Positions 1 to 6,785 of a DNA stretch of 8,504 bases are shown piece after piece. Source of the DNA: Candidatus Woesearchaeota archaeon (GTDB lineage Archaea > Nanobdellota > Nanobdellia > Woesearchaeales > DSVV01); NCBI GenBank assembly GCA_016215305.1, contig JACRKI010000171.1:1-8504 (forward strand), written 5' to 3'. Made by a program: the position numbers and the translations under genes. Within the stretch, counting starts at the first letter, position 1. Every line of letters starts with the position of its first letter. Under the pieces are notes generated by a model that had not been told where the DNA came from, searched no databases, and worked only from the letters and a program-made list of their open reading frames with translations.

Positions 1-699
1 GAAAAACAAAATTTTGTTTCTGACTACGATAAACTCCAAAAACAAATTCGTGATTTTTATAAAGCAGTGCAAGATTGCCAGACAAACAATCCTTCAGAAA
101 CAACTGAGAATTGCATACAAGATATTCTTTCCCAGACAGCATACAATGCTTGGCTTTCTGAAAGTGATTGTGAAACAGATGAAGAACGCGTGTTTTATGA
201 TTTTACACAACCTATTTCAGATTGTGCTATGAGTGAAGACAGTGATTGCACCTGCAACTTTCCATTCCCAAAAAATTATCCTTCTGGCAACTATGTTTTT
301 CAGTTTGCTCCTGAAGGGAATGATCTTTTGATCTCTCTTCAAGACTCAAGCCTTACTACAACTCTTTCTTCATTGCTTCTTTTGAACAATGGAAATACAC
401 TTTCTTCTGAAACATATACACTCACTGCTGATGATAATGGAGCAACTGGCGGGTTTTCTGCTGCTTCTGATGCACTTTATTTATACAAAAAAGATGATTC
501 AACTGTTTCTCTTGAGGATGAAACAACCTTTACTACAAATCCTGTTACGCGAAACACTTGCACACTTCCAAAAAAAACAACGTATAAATTTTGCATGCAA
601 TCTCCAACAATAGTTTCCCAATATGACGCAAGTCAGCAGAAAAGCATTCGTGAACCGCTTGTGTATGTGTTTGGGATTAATTTTGCACAAGATATTTAA
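1..699 (+). CDS. C-terminal part of a Cys-containing, probably extracellular protein (5' partial)
   Basis: The frame is open from the first base, so the N-terminus lies outside the window; 232 residues are visible up to the TAA at 697-699. It begins with a charged helical stretch (KLQKQIRDFYKAVQDC) and then has several cysteines in an acidic region (NCIQ, SDCET, SDCAM, SDCTCNF). A Ser/Thr-rich part with short beta-like segments follows, and it ends in GINFAQDI. A GTG at residue 23 is only an internal valine, since the frame continues upstream. Cysteine content, low lysine and the neighbouring lipoprotein suggest an exported or surface protein, perhaps pilin-like, but I recognise no domain and assign no function. 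The stop codon overlaps the TATA-like box proposed for the next gene. Confidence 0.75.
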   Translation, partial: EKQNFVSDYDKLQKQIRDFYKAVQDCQTNNPSETTENCIQDILSQTAYNAWLSESDCETDEERVFYDFTQPISDCAMSEDSDCTCNFPFPKNYPSGNYVFQFAPEGNDLLISLQDSSLTTTLSSLLLLNNGNTLSSETYTLTADDNGATGGFSAASDALYLYKKDDSTVSLEDETTFTTNPVTRNTCTLPKKTTYKFCMQSPTIVSQYDASQQKSIREPLVYVFGINFAQDI

Positions 700-700
700 A
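692..700 (+). promoter_or_regulatory. TATA-like box for the Kazal lipoprotein gene
   Basis: ATATTTAAA is centred 26-27 bases before the ATG at 723, which would place transcription initiation at or next to the start codon (a leaderless mRNA). No Shine-Dalgarno is visible between the box and the ATG, which fits. The box overlaps the stop of the upstream gene, so the gene could also be read from upstream. Confidence 0.45.
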
Positions 701-722
701 GCGCCATTTTCTCCGATTTTCC

Positions 723-1337
723 ATGAGAAAAATTATCATTATTGCATTGTTGAGTATCTTTCTTATTGTTGCAAGCTGTGGACAACAAACTAATATAACA
801 AATACAACAACTGATACAAGTGCGGGTGCAACAGACACTGCAACTGGCTGTCCTCTTGATTACAATCCTGTTTGTGGAAAAGACGGATTGACTTATCAAA
901 ATACGTGTTTCTCCAGCCTGAGAAATGTTGGTATCGATTACATTGGCGTTTGCAACTATGAAAAATGTTCATTCAATGGACAGGATCATTATGTCCTTCC
1001 TAACATTTTGTATTATGAAGATAATAAAGAACGACCATACATTGAAATCATTTATGGAACATTCCGACTCCAAGAAGACGGAGACGGCTGGACATTTATC
1101 CGAGCAATTAATACAGGAGTTTCCTATTATTATAATAGAATGTTAGAATATAATGCAAAAATGACTGAATCTGGAAATCCTATTACTTGCACTAACACTA
1201 CAGAAGTTCCTGACAATCTCAAAGAGTTTTTGAAGACACACGGCAAAATTGTGACAATGATTATTGAAGGATCTGCACAGAATGCTACTGAAAGTAATTT
1301 GAGTGATGCTTCTGTGTCCACGAATATGACTGAATAG
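723..1337 (+). CDS. Lipoprotein with a Kazal-type serine protease inhibitor domain
   Basis: A 204-residue protein. Residues 1-18 form a signal peptide (MRKIIIIALLSIFLIVAS) with lipobox VASC, so Cys19 is the predicted lipidated residue anchoring it outside the membrane. A Thr/Asn-rich linker (20-42) leads to a Kazal domain at 43-77: CPLDYNPVCG, DGLTYQNTC, then GVC. Compared with avian ovomucoid third domain, Cys43, 51, 62 and 77 match cysteines II, III, IV and VI. The I-V pair is absent at both positions, and the P1 residue falls on Leu45, which in the family favours chymotrypsin/elastase/subtilisin-like targets. Residues 82-204 form an unrecognised domain with two more cysteines (82, 156) and NxT/S sequons. 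By family knowledge it would inhibit extracellular serine proteases; the target is unknown. The start rests on the signal peptide and the TATA spacing. Confidence 0.88.
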   Translation: MRKIIIIALLSIFLIVASCGQQTNITNTTTDTSAGATDTATGCPLDYNPVCGKDGLTYQNTCFSSLRNVGIDYIGVCNYEKCSFNGQDHYVLPNILYYEDNKERPYIEIIYGTFRLQEDGDGWTFIRAINTGVSYYYNRMLEYNAKMTESGNPITCTNTTEVPDNLKEFLKTHGKIVTMIIEGSAQNATESNLSDASVSTNMTE

Positions 1338-1364
1338 ATTTTTATTCTTTGTTTTGCTTTTTTT
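1338..1364 (+). terminator. T-rich transcription end after the Kazal gene
   Basis: Directly after the TAG stop come several T runs (TTTTT, CTTTG, TTTTG, then T7) without a strong hairpin, the typical look of an archaeal U-tract terminator on the plus strand. Confidence 0.4.
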
Positions 1365-1378
1365 CACGAACACATTAC

Positions 1379-1618
1379 TTTGATTCGCCCGACAGTTGAG
1401 AAAACCATGAACCAGCAAAAGCTCTGGCAAGGCCAATAATTATTATTTTTTATATTTTTAATAATTACATGAAGATACAGTGTGCTCAGTCTCTTCGTGA
1501 GAAAATGTCTTTTCTTGTGCGTGTATTTTTCTTTCTTATTCGTGAAAAATCATCTTCTGTTCTCGCATTTCTTCTTTTCGTCACCTCTTTTGGACGAAAA
1601 TACAAAAGATTTATATAC
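1379..1618 (+). repeat. Copy A of a related intergenic block upstream of a promoter
   Basis: This stretch resembles 5578-5829. Shared landmarks, in the same order and orientation, are TTTGATTC (TTTGAATC in B), GAACCAGCAA (1409-1418), TGGCAA (1425-1430), an AATAATTATT-rich tract, ACATGAAGATAC (the ATG is at 1469), GTGCGTGT followed by TTTTTCTTTCTT, and a terminal TATA box. From the ATG at 1469 a frame stays open for 59 codons to TGA 1646-1648. It encodes a hydrophobic Phe-rich peptide starting MKIQ and containing FLVRVFFFL. An 11-base inverted repeat, TTTTTCACGAA (1360-1370) and TTCGTGAAAAA (1539-1549), spans much of it. The block could be a duplicated regulatory region, a small RNA, a small membrane-peptide gene or a decayed mobile element. 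Apart from this block and the flanking promoter and terminator I see nothing else in the 1338-1674 gap. Confidence 0.55.
1603..1617 (+). promoter_or_regulatory. BRE/TATA promoter of the membrane-protein gene
   Basis: CAAAAGA followed by TTTATATA (1610-1617) is a textbook archaeal BRE-TATA pair. Transcription would begin near 1640, giving a leader of about 35 bases before the ATG at 1675. Confidence 0.65.
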
Positions 1619-1663
1619 TGCTTTTGTTCTCAATTTGTCATTCAATGAGGGATTTACACTCGG

Positions 1664-1669
1664 GGTGAT
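1664..1669 (+). promoter_or_regulatory. Shine-Dalgarno GGTGAT deciding the start at 1675
   Basis: GGTGAT matches the complement of the archaeal 16S rRNA tail and ends five bases before ATG 1675. The in-frame TTG at 1669 overlaps this motif and so is unlikely to be the start. Confidence 0.7.
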
Positions 1670-1674
1670 TGAGC

Positions 1675-2355
1675 ATGTATAATAATTTTGAAGGAGTTTT
1701 GGCGTTTGGACAACAACAACTTGTTAATCCACTGACACTGCTAGGATATAGTATTTTGGAGTTTGTTGTTGGACTTATTCTCGCAGGTGTTATTATTCTG
1801 CTTGGATATGCCGTCGCATGGGCAGTTCATTGGGTTGTGAAAAAAGGATTGGACCAGGCAAAGATTGACAAATGGCTTCAGAAAAATCATTTGGACAAAT
1901 CCATCGGCTATACAAGTGTTTCTGAGTTGGGAGCATCACTCTTGAAGTGGTATATCTTCCTCATCTTCCTTGTTCCAGCAGTAGGTTACCTCGCACTCGG
2001 AGAATTCGCATCACTTCTCGCAGACATTGTCAGATGGCTTCCTCATGTTATTGTTGCAATCGCAATCATGATGTTTGGGTTGATTCTCGCTGACTTTGTC
2101 GCAGACAAAATGAGCAAAGCAAAAGGACCTGCAGTGAAACATCTCAATAATATTACACGAGTTTTGATTATTGTGTTTGTCGGCGTTGTTGCATTGCAAG
2201 AAGTTGGCATTTATTTACGACTTGCAGAAAGCACCTTCCTTGTTTTATTGACAGGATTGACGCTTGCACTCTCTTTGGCACTCGGCATTGGATTCGGCCT
2301 TGGCGCAAAAGACCAAGCAGCACAAATTGTCAAACAGTGGAAAAAGAAATTTTAG
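1675..2355 (+). CDS. Multi-pass membrane protein, MscS-related conserved-TM-helix family
   Basis: 226 residues starting at the ATG preceded by GGTGAT. About five hydrophobic segments are visible (roughly 24-55, 86-108, 118-142, 160-179 and 186-208), separated by short charged loops such as KKGLDQAKIDKWLQK. The last helix ends in LALGIGFGLGAKDQAAQIVKQ. This glycine-rich pattern, running into a basic amphipathic end, is typical of the 'conserved TM helix' proteins related to small-conductance mechanosensitive channels (the CmpX-like group). The cytoplasmic beta domain of true MscS is missing: the protein stops a few residues after the helix with QWKKKF. A role in membrane-tension response or as a channel-like membrane organiser is inferred from the family only. 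It has its own promoter and leader, unlike most genes here, which look leaderless. Confidence 0.82.
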   Translation: MYNNFEGVLAFGQQQLVNPLTLLGYSILEFVVGLILAGVIILLGYAVAWAVHWVVKKGLDQAKIDKWLQKNHLDKSIGYTSVSELGASLLKWYIFLIFLVPAVGYLALGEFASLLADIVRWLPHVIVAIAIMMFGLILADFVADKMSKAKGPAVKHLNNITRVLIIVFVGVVALQEVGIYLRLAESTFLVLLTGLTLALSLALGIGFGLGAKDQAAQIVKQWKKKF

Positions 2356-2357
2356 AT

Positions 2358-2398
2358 TGAAAAAATCACCTGCCCAAATTTAGAAAGTGATTTTTTCA
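2358..2398. terminator. Perfect 12-base inverted repeat between convergent genes
   Basis: TGAAAAAATCAC (2358-2369) and GTGATTTTTTCA (2387-2398) pair perfectly around a 17-base loop and give a T6 run on either strand. The repeat lies three bases after the stop of the membrane-protein gene and between it and the convergent gene ending at 2480. It is followed on the plus strand by long T tracts (2401-2441). A bidirectional terminator is the simplest reading. Confidence 0.6.
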
Positions 2399-2479
2399 GA
2401 ATTTTTATTTATTTTTTTCATTTTCTTATCTTTTTTTTTAATACTTACAGAAAATATTTCTTTAATGCAAATAAATATT

Positions 2480-3049
2480 CTACGATTTTTTCGGCAACTG
2501 ATACTTCCCATCCGCTTCTTTCACTTTCCCTTCACTGACAAGAATATTCACGAACTTCTTAATATGCTCTTCTGGCATGCCTGACATCCTACTGATTTCT
2601 GGAAGTGCTTTAGGACCTGACTCCAACGAAACAACCACGATGTTTCGTGCAAGCGTATTCCCATTCTTCTTCACAACTTTATTTTCAGCAGATAAATTCT
2701 TCATAAGCATATCCACTTTGTGCAATCTTGCCTGCAAATCATTCAAGAAATTGGTATACTCATTGCGGTCATAGATTAATTCATCCGGAGCATGAATCTC
2801 TATTGAGCTTGGCATATAATCAAAGCAAAAATAAGTCAATGAAGGAAGATCTTCAAACTCAATCTCCAATTCCGCGAAGACACTGAACAAGTTGTTTACT
2901 TCTTTTGGCTCAACATACTCGACACTCTTAATCACTATCTTTTTCTCGTCTTTCTTGAGCTTTTCTATGTAAAACTCCAACGTCTGCTGGATATGCTCTT
3001 TTGGAGCACCCAACATCTCAATAATAACCCGCGCCTTAATCCACTCCAT
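2480..3049 (-). CDS. Small protein with C-terminal winged-helix-like domain (putative regulator)
   Basis: 189 residues, start ATG at 3049-3047, stop TAG at 2482-2480. The N-terminal part (1-115) begins MEWIKARVIIEMLGAPKEHI and alternates amphipathic helices and strands (KKIVIKSVEYVEP, LFSVFAELEIEFED), suggesting an alpha/beta domain. A Lys-rich linker at 120-130 precedes a compact helical C-terminus (132-187: ALPEISRMSGMPEEHIKKFV, then SEGKVKEADGKYQL). That end has the helix-turn-helix plus wing hairpin look of archaeal winged-helix domains. Proteins of this type are, to my recollection, common and uncharacterised in Woesearchaeota-like genomes. DNA binding is inferred from the fold only. The start overlaps the last 14 bases of the lamin-tail gene on the same strand with no visible Shine-Dalgarno, so translation is probably coupled and both belong to one operon. 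Confidence 0.75.
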   Translation of the reverse strand: MEWIKARVIIEMLGAPKEHIQQTLEFYIEKLKKDEKKIVIKSVEYVEPKEVNNLFSVFAELEIEFEDLPSLTYFCFDYMPSSIEIHAPDELIYDRNEYTNFLNDLQARLHKVDMLMKNLSAENKVVKKNGNTLARNIVVVSLESGPKALPEISRMSGMPEEHIKKFVNILVSEGKVKEADGKYQLPKKS

Positions 3050-5504
3050 GATTTTGAGAAGCGCTGGCTGTTTTATATATGTTCTGCTTTTTCTTGACGA
3101 GATAAATGTTAAACGATAAAGAAAGGATAATCAAGAATGAATTAATTATTGTTGTTGCTTTTGTAAATGTTGCATCATAACTCTTCATGGGAATTGCCGC
3201 AGCCATTGCTGTTATCTTTCCTGCTTTTGTTTTGTTTGATTCTTCTTGTTCATGGAAAATAGTTATATTTTCTTTTGTCGCATACAAAAACAACGGCACT
3301 GTACTTAGCTGTGTCTTGTTTTTTTCCAGAGTTATGACAATATTATTTTTTCCTTCTGCTAACGTTGCGTTGAAAAAAACAAGCTGTTTGCCTGCAAGAG
3401 TAACAGGAATTTGCTGCTCTTCATACAATGAATCAACCACTAACATATATTCTCCTTGTCCTTCAACCTCTGCAAACAACAAAGCTTTTTCTTTTGGCTC
3501 TTCTGTTAATGAACCCACTTCATGTATCTTTGGCTGGTTTGTTTCTTTATTTCCCTCTCCTGATTCTCCAATAAGAATAGTGCTTCTAAACTCTTTCATT
3601 GTTTTCTGTTGATCTTTTTGTATTTGTATTTTTGTACTATATGTGCCTGCTTCTATTGCTGACCAATTATTTTCCAAACTTATATTTTGCGTTTCTCCTG
3701 GCTCAAGCATTATTTTTTGCTGATTGACAAAGAAATCTCCTGCATAGGTTTTTGGACCACGATAAATCTTACTTGAGATCGCATACGTATGTTCTTTTGC
3801 GTCTAGATTATGAATCGTGATATTTGTCGTGATGCTGTCTGATGTGACTGCTGTTTCTGAAAATTCCTTAGCTGTATATTCTCCTCCATCATCTGCTTCC
3901 TCGCAGAGTTCTTTCTTCACCCCCTGCACAGATATTTTTTGTTTCTGCGTTCGAAAGCCCTCCAGAATAACTGTATCTGTTTCTTGTTCTGCCTTCTGTG
4001 AAGAACAGCTATATTTCAACAATACAGGAACAGTAAGCGTCAGCTCTTCATAGCTTTCTTCAAGCGCAATTGTTGTTGTTTCAGACACTTTTGTTCCTTT
4101 TTCATTTTCAACATACACTTTTACTGCCTGCTTTTCCTTTGCCCATTTGCTGAGATTTCCCGTATATATATCCAGCTTTACCGCAATACTGTCTCCTGCT
4201 CTTGCGACATTATCAGTCCCAAGATAGACATGCGCAATCTCCTCTGTTCCCTGCTCTTCCAACACATTTTTGACAATAAACTGCTCTGTTGCATGATTAT
4301 TTTCTTCATTTGCATCAATGCATCTTGTCCTTAGTTCTGCGTTGATTATGTACAACGCATATTCTTTTTTTATTTCCGGAGTCCATCTCTTTGTCTTCGC
4401 ATTTGTGGTATTTGTTTGTTTTTTCCCTGCTTTTCCTGAAAATTCTTCAATGCTATACGTTATTTCATATGGGATTTCTTCCGGCACATTTCCTTCCACC
4501 GCAAATCTTATAGGAATTTGTTTTTTATTGGGATAGACTGATTGATTCAACTGAATGCTGAGATTTCTGTCGCAGGATATTGCCGCAGGATCAAGAACAG
4601 TGATATTTGCGCAGATACTGTTATCACTTTTGTTTGTTTCTTTTTCTGCTGTAAATGCGGTTCCACAAATAGTGTAATTGCCCTGCTCTTCAAACAAAAT
4701 GCTGCTTGTGTCTTTTGTTCTATATCTAGAAATATTCTCCAGCAATTGATGCTGTTCTTCTTTGATTGTGTTGTTTTTCCAGACTGTTATATTTACGAAT
4801 GGACTAATCTCCTCTTTTTCTTTGTTGTCTATACGAAAAAGCTTTGTATAGGTTTCATTTGTGTACAGCGTGGTATTCCCGTTAAATGAAATCTTGACTC
4901 TGTTTATTTCTTCATGAATTGGGATGGTTATTATTTCTTCTGTCTTGTTTACGAAACTATCATTCTTCTGCATTGAAGAATTTTGTGTCTCATTCTCTAT
5001 CTTTATCGCTTCTTTGACATTGCTATTTTGCATGCCTGGCGTTCCATTTTTATTTTGCGCAAGATACCATCCTGTCGCATTTCTCTCGATGCTTTTGCCT
5101 TCTGTTGTTGATGCATAGGACATTGTATCCAGCAATACTTTTTTTGTATTGTAAAGAAAAATACTGTCTTTTGTATTTCCTAAGTCATTTCCTATAGACG
5201 CACCGACAGTATAGATGCTTGCGTTGATGACTGTCCAGTTGAATCCTTCCTCGACGATTAAGGAGTAATTTGTTTCTTTATACTGCACTTGCACAAGCGT
5301 GTCATTGCTTGATTCATCTCCTATGATATAGCCACTGAGATTCATGGGCTCATCTGTGAGAATTTCCACAAACTCTTTATTATTATCATCTCCCTCTGGA
5401 TTAGGAAATATTTCGTTGAGGAGTTGGGCACGAGTTAAAGGTACTATACACAAGAGAGCCACTAAAATAAGGAGTACCTTGAACACATAAATTAATTTTT
5501 TCAT
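3036..5504 (-). CDS. Large secreted, membrane-anchored surface protein with N-terminal lamin-tail domain
   Basis: 822 residues from the ATG at 5504. A TTG at 5513 is in frame, but the ATG gives the classical signal peptide and fits the TATA spacing. Residues 1-26 are the signal peptide (hydrophobic core VLLILVALLCIV, likely cut after TRA). Residues about 27-158 form a lamin tail domain: LLNEIFPNPEGDDNNKEFVE, NLSGYIIGD, later SIFLYN and GTPG. Beta-rich Ig-like or CARDB-like modules follow; DANEENN near the middle is the CARDB hallmark, and a NITIHNLDAKEHTY-type module comes later. A single transmembrane helix (about 783-803, SFLIILSLSFNIYLV) is followed by a short basic tail (KKKQNIY). I count about 30 NxS/T sequons over the ectodomain, so heavy N-glycosylation is likely. 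A cell-surface structural, adhesive or envelope role is inferred; no catalytic motif is seen. It shares an operon with the putative regulator downstream. Confidence 0.87.
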   Translation of the reverse strand: MKKLIYVFKVLLILVALLCIVPLTRAQLLNEIFPNPEGDDNNKEFVEILTDEPMNLSGYIIGDESSNDTLVQVQYKETNYSLIVEEGFNWTVINASIYTVGASIGNDLGNTKDSIFLYNTKKVLLDTMSYASTTEGKSIERNATGWYLAQNKNGTPGMQNSNVKEAIKIENETQNSSMQKNDSFVNKTEEIITIPIHEEINRVKISFNGNTTLYTNETYTKLFRIDNKEKEEISPFVNITVWKNNTIKEEQHQLLENISRYRTKDTSSILFEEQGNYTICGTAFTAEKETNKSDNSICANITVLDPAAISCDRNLSIQLNQSVYPNKKQIPIRFAVEGNVPEEIPYEITYSIEEFSGKAGKKQTNTTNAKTKRWTPEIKKEYALYIINAELRTRCIDANEENNHATEQFIVKNVLEEQGTEEIAHVYLGTDNVARAGDSIAVKLDIYTGNLSKWAKEKQAVKVYVENEKGTKVSETTTIALEESYEELTLTVPVLLKYSCSSQKAEQETDTVILEGFRTQKQKISVQGVKKELCEEADDGGEYTAKEFSETAVTSDSITTNITIHNLDAKEHTYAISSKIYRGPKTYAGDFFVNQQKIMLEPGETQNISLENNWSAIEAGTYSTKIQIQKDQQKTMKEFRSTILIGESGEGNKETNQPKIHEVGSLTEEPKEKALLFAEVEGQGEYMLVVDSLYEEQQIPVTLAGKQLVFFNATLAEGKNNIVITLEKNKTQLSTVPLFLYATKENITIFHEQEESNKTKAGKITAMAAAIPMKSYDATFTKATTIINSFLIILSLSFNIYLVKKKQNIYKTASASQNHGVD

Positions 5505-5524
5505 AGAACACAAAATACAGTTTT

Positions 5525-5534
5525 TATTTTTAAA
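5525..5534 (-). promoter_or_regulatory. TATA-like box for the lamin-tail protein operon
   Basis: On the minus strand this reads TTTAAAAATA, centred about 26 bases before the ATG at 5504, giving a leaderless start. A second candidate, GTATAAAC near 5543-5550, would give a leader of about 16 bases without a Shine-Dalgarno and is less convincing. Confidence 0.5.
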
Positions 5535-5551
5535 CCCAGCAGTTTATACGA

Positions 5552-5588
5552 CGACAATATGTCGGTGATAGAAAATATTTGAATCACC
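5552..5588. promoter_or_regulatory. Two overlapping inverted repeats in the divergent intergenic region
   Basis: CGACA-ATA-TGTCG (5552-5564) is a perfect 5-base-arm palindrome. Sharing its last base, GGTGAT (5564-5569) pairs with ATCACC (5583-5588) across 13 bases. Both lie just upstream of the minus-strand TATA box, where an archaeal repressor or activator could bind. Function is not shown by sequence alone. Confidence 0.3.
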
Positions 5589-5829
5589 AAGCAATTTTTT
5601 CACGAACCAGCAACGCCTTGGCAAACATAATAATTATTTTGGATATTTTTCAAAGAAATTTCCTCATCCAAAAATAAATAATAATGACATGAAGATACCT
5701 AAGCTTTTCTTAGTGCGTGTGCTGCGTTGCTTGTTCCTGATATGTGCTCTGTTTGTTCGTGTTTTTTCTTTCTTTTGTTCCTTATTTTTATTTTTCACCA
5801 TGACTTCGTACTCAACAAACTATATAATA
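5578..5829 (+). repeat. Copy B of the related intergenic block, upstream of pyrB
   Basis: This is the partner of 1379-1618: TTTGAATC, GAACCAGCAA (5604-5613), TGGCAA (5619-5624), ATAATAATTATTTT, ACATGAAGATAC (ATG at 5689), GTGCGTGT, a GTTCGTGTTTTTTCTTTCTT tract and a terminal TATA box. From ATG 5689 a frame is open for 55 codons. It encodes a hydrophobic Phe/Leu/Cys-rich peptide (MKIPKLFLVRV, then LFVRVFSFF), and its TGA (5854-5856) overlaps the pyrB ATG as ATGA. Compared with copy A it carries about 25 extra bases between the AT tract and the ATG. The 5505-5852 gap otherwise holds only the two divergent promoters and the small inverted repeats at 5552-5588. Confidence 0.55.
5821..5828 (+). 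promoter_or_regulatory. TATA box of pyrBI
   Basis: TATATAAT is centred about 28 bases before the pyrB ATG at 5853 and is preceded by AACAAAC, a possible BRE. The spacing predicts a leaderless or nearly leaderless transcript, and no Shine-Dalgarno precedes the ATG. Confidence 0.65.
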
Positions 5830-5852
5830 CCTGCAACAATAATCTTTTCAAG

Positions 5853-6785
5853 ATGAAACCAATTTGGAAAGGGAGATCCATTATTTCTATCAATGATTTT
5901 ACCAGAGAAGAGATTATTTTCATTCTTGAGAGCGCAAAGAAAATGGAGCAGCTCTCCTCTGAGAAAAAACTGCAGCTTTTGAAAGACAAGGTTGTCGCAA
6001 CCCTTTTCTTCGAACCATCAACTCGAACACGGCTTAGCTTTGAAAGCGCCGCTGTCCAACTCGGCGCAAAAATAATCGGCTTCGCAGATCCTGGAAGCAG
6101 TTCCGCAACAAAAGGAGAAACACTTTACGATACCATTCGCATGGTGGAACAATACGCAGATGTCATTATCATGCGCCATCCGCGCGAGGGAGCACCACGG
6201 GTTGCTGCAGACGCCACACAGAAAGTCATTATTAACGCAGGAGATGGCGCAAATCAACATCCAACGCAAACATTTTTGGATCTTTACACTATCAAAAAAA
6301 GGCATAAGAGAATTACCCACCTCAACATTGCGCTTGTTGGTGATCTCAAATACGGCAGAACAGTTCATTCTCTCGCAATCGCGCTCTCCCACTTCGGCTG
6401 TACCATCTCTTTTATCTCTCCAGAAAGCCTTCGCATGCCTTCCTCTATTTGTGAGGAATTGACCAGAAAGAAGATTGCTTATTCTCATTATGAAAAAATA
6501 GAAGAGGTTATTCCTGCTGCAGATGTTTTATACATGACACGAATTCAAAAAGAACGTTTTGGAGATCCAATGGAATACGATAAGGTCAAAGACAGCTATA
6601 TTTTGACTCGAGAAATTTTGCATCATGCAAAGAAAAATCTCACCATCCTGCACCCGCTTCCCCGCGTGAATGAAATTGAAAAAAGCGTTGATGATCTTTC
6701 TCATGCAGCATACTTTGAACAAGCAGGCAACGGCATTCCTGTGCGACAAGCAATATTAGCTCTTGTCGCGGGAGCATTCCCATGA
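5853..6785 (+). CDS. pyrB: Aspartate carbamoyltransferase, catalytic chain
   Basis: 310 residues, the usual length (E. coli 311). It catalyses carbamoyl phosphate plus L-aspartate to N-carbamoyl-L-aspartate, the first committed step of pyrimidine synthesis, as a cytosolic trimer that joins PyrI. Active-site features are intact: STRTR at 56-60 in FFEPSTRTRLSFES, the 80s loop SSSATKGET with Lys87, Arg108 in MRHP, HPTQT at 136-140, GDLKYGRTVHSL with Arg169, Arg230 and Gln232 in TRIQKER, and HPLPR at 267-271. The ATG at 5853 is chosen because WKGR...ISINDFTREE matches the start of archaeal PyrB proteins and the TATA box lies 28 bases upstream. The frame remains open upstream to a TTG at 5727, but that extension is hydrophobic, unlike PyrB, and crosses the promoter. 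It overlaps pyrI by ATGA. Confidence 0.97.
   Translation: MKPIWKGRSIISINDFTREEIIFILESAKKMEQLSSEKKLQLLKDKVVATLFFEPSTRTRLSFESAAVQLGAKIIGFADPGSSSATKGETLYDTIRMVEQYADVIIMRHPREGAPRVAADATQKVIINAGDGANQHPTQTFLDLYTIKKRHKRITHLNIALVGDLKYGRTVHSLAIALSHFGCTISFISPESLRMPSSICEELTRKKIAYSHYEKIEEVIPAADVLYMTRIQKERFGDPMEYDKVKDSYILTREILHHAKKNLTILHPLPRVNEIEKSVDDLSHAAYFEQAGNGIPVRQAILALVAGAFP
6770..6774 (+). promoter_or_regulatory. Shine-Dalgarno-like GGGAG before pyrI
   Basis: GGGAG inside the end of pyrB lies seven bases before the pyrI ATG. Together with the ATGA overlap it supports coupled translation of the second cistron. Confidence 0.4.

Noticed and set aside
3187..3612. A 141-codon plus-strand frame opposite the lamin-tail gene
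   Set aside because: It is a shadow of the long minus-strand gene, Cys/Ser/Phe-rich as antisense frames of this composition usually are.
5727..5852. N-terminal extension of PyrB from TTG 5727
   Set aside because: It is hydrophobic, absent from the PyrB family, and crosses the TATA box; ATG 5853 matches family start and promoter spacing.
6018..6488. A 156-codon minus-strand open frame inside pyrB
   Set aside because: It lies entirely antisense to a strongly conserved catalytic gene and its translation has no recognisable protein character.
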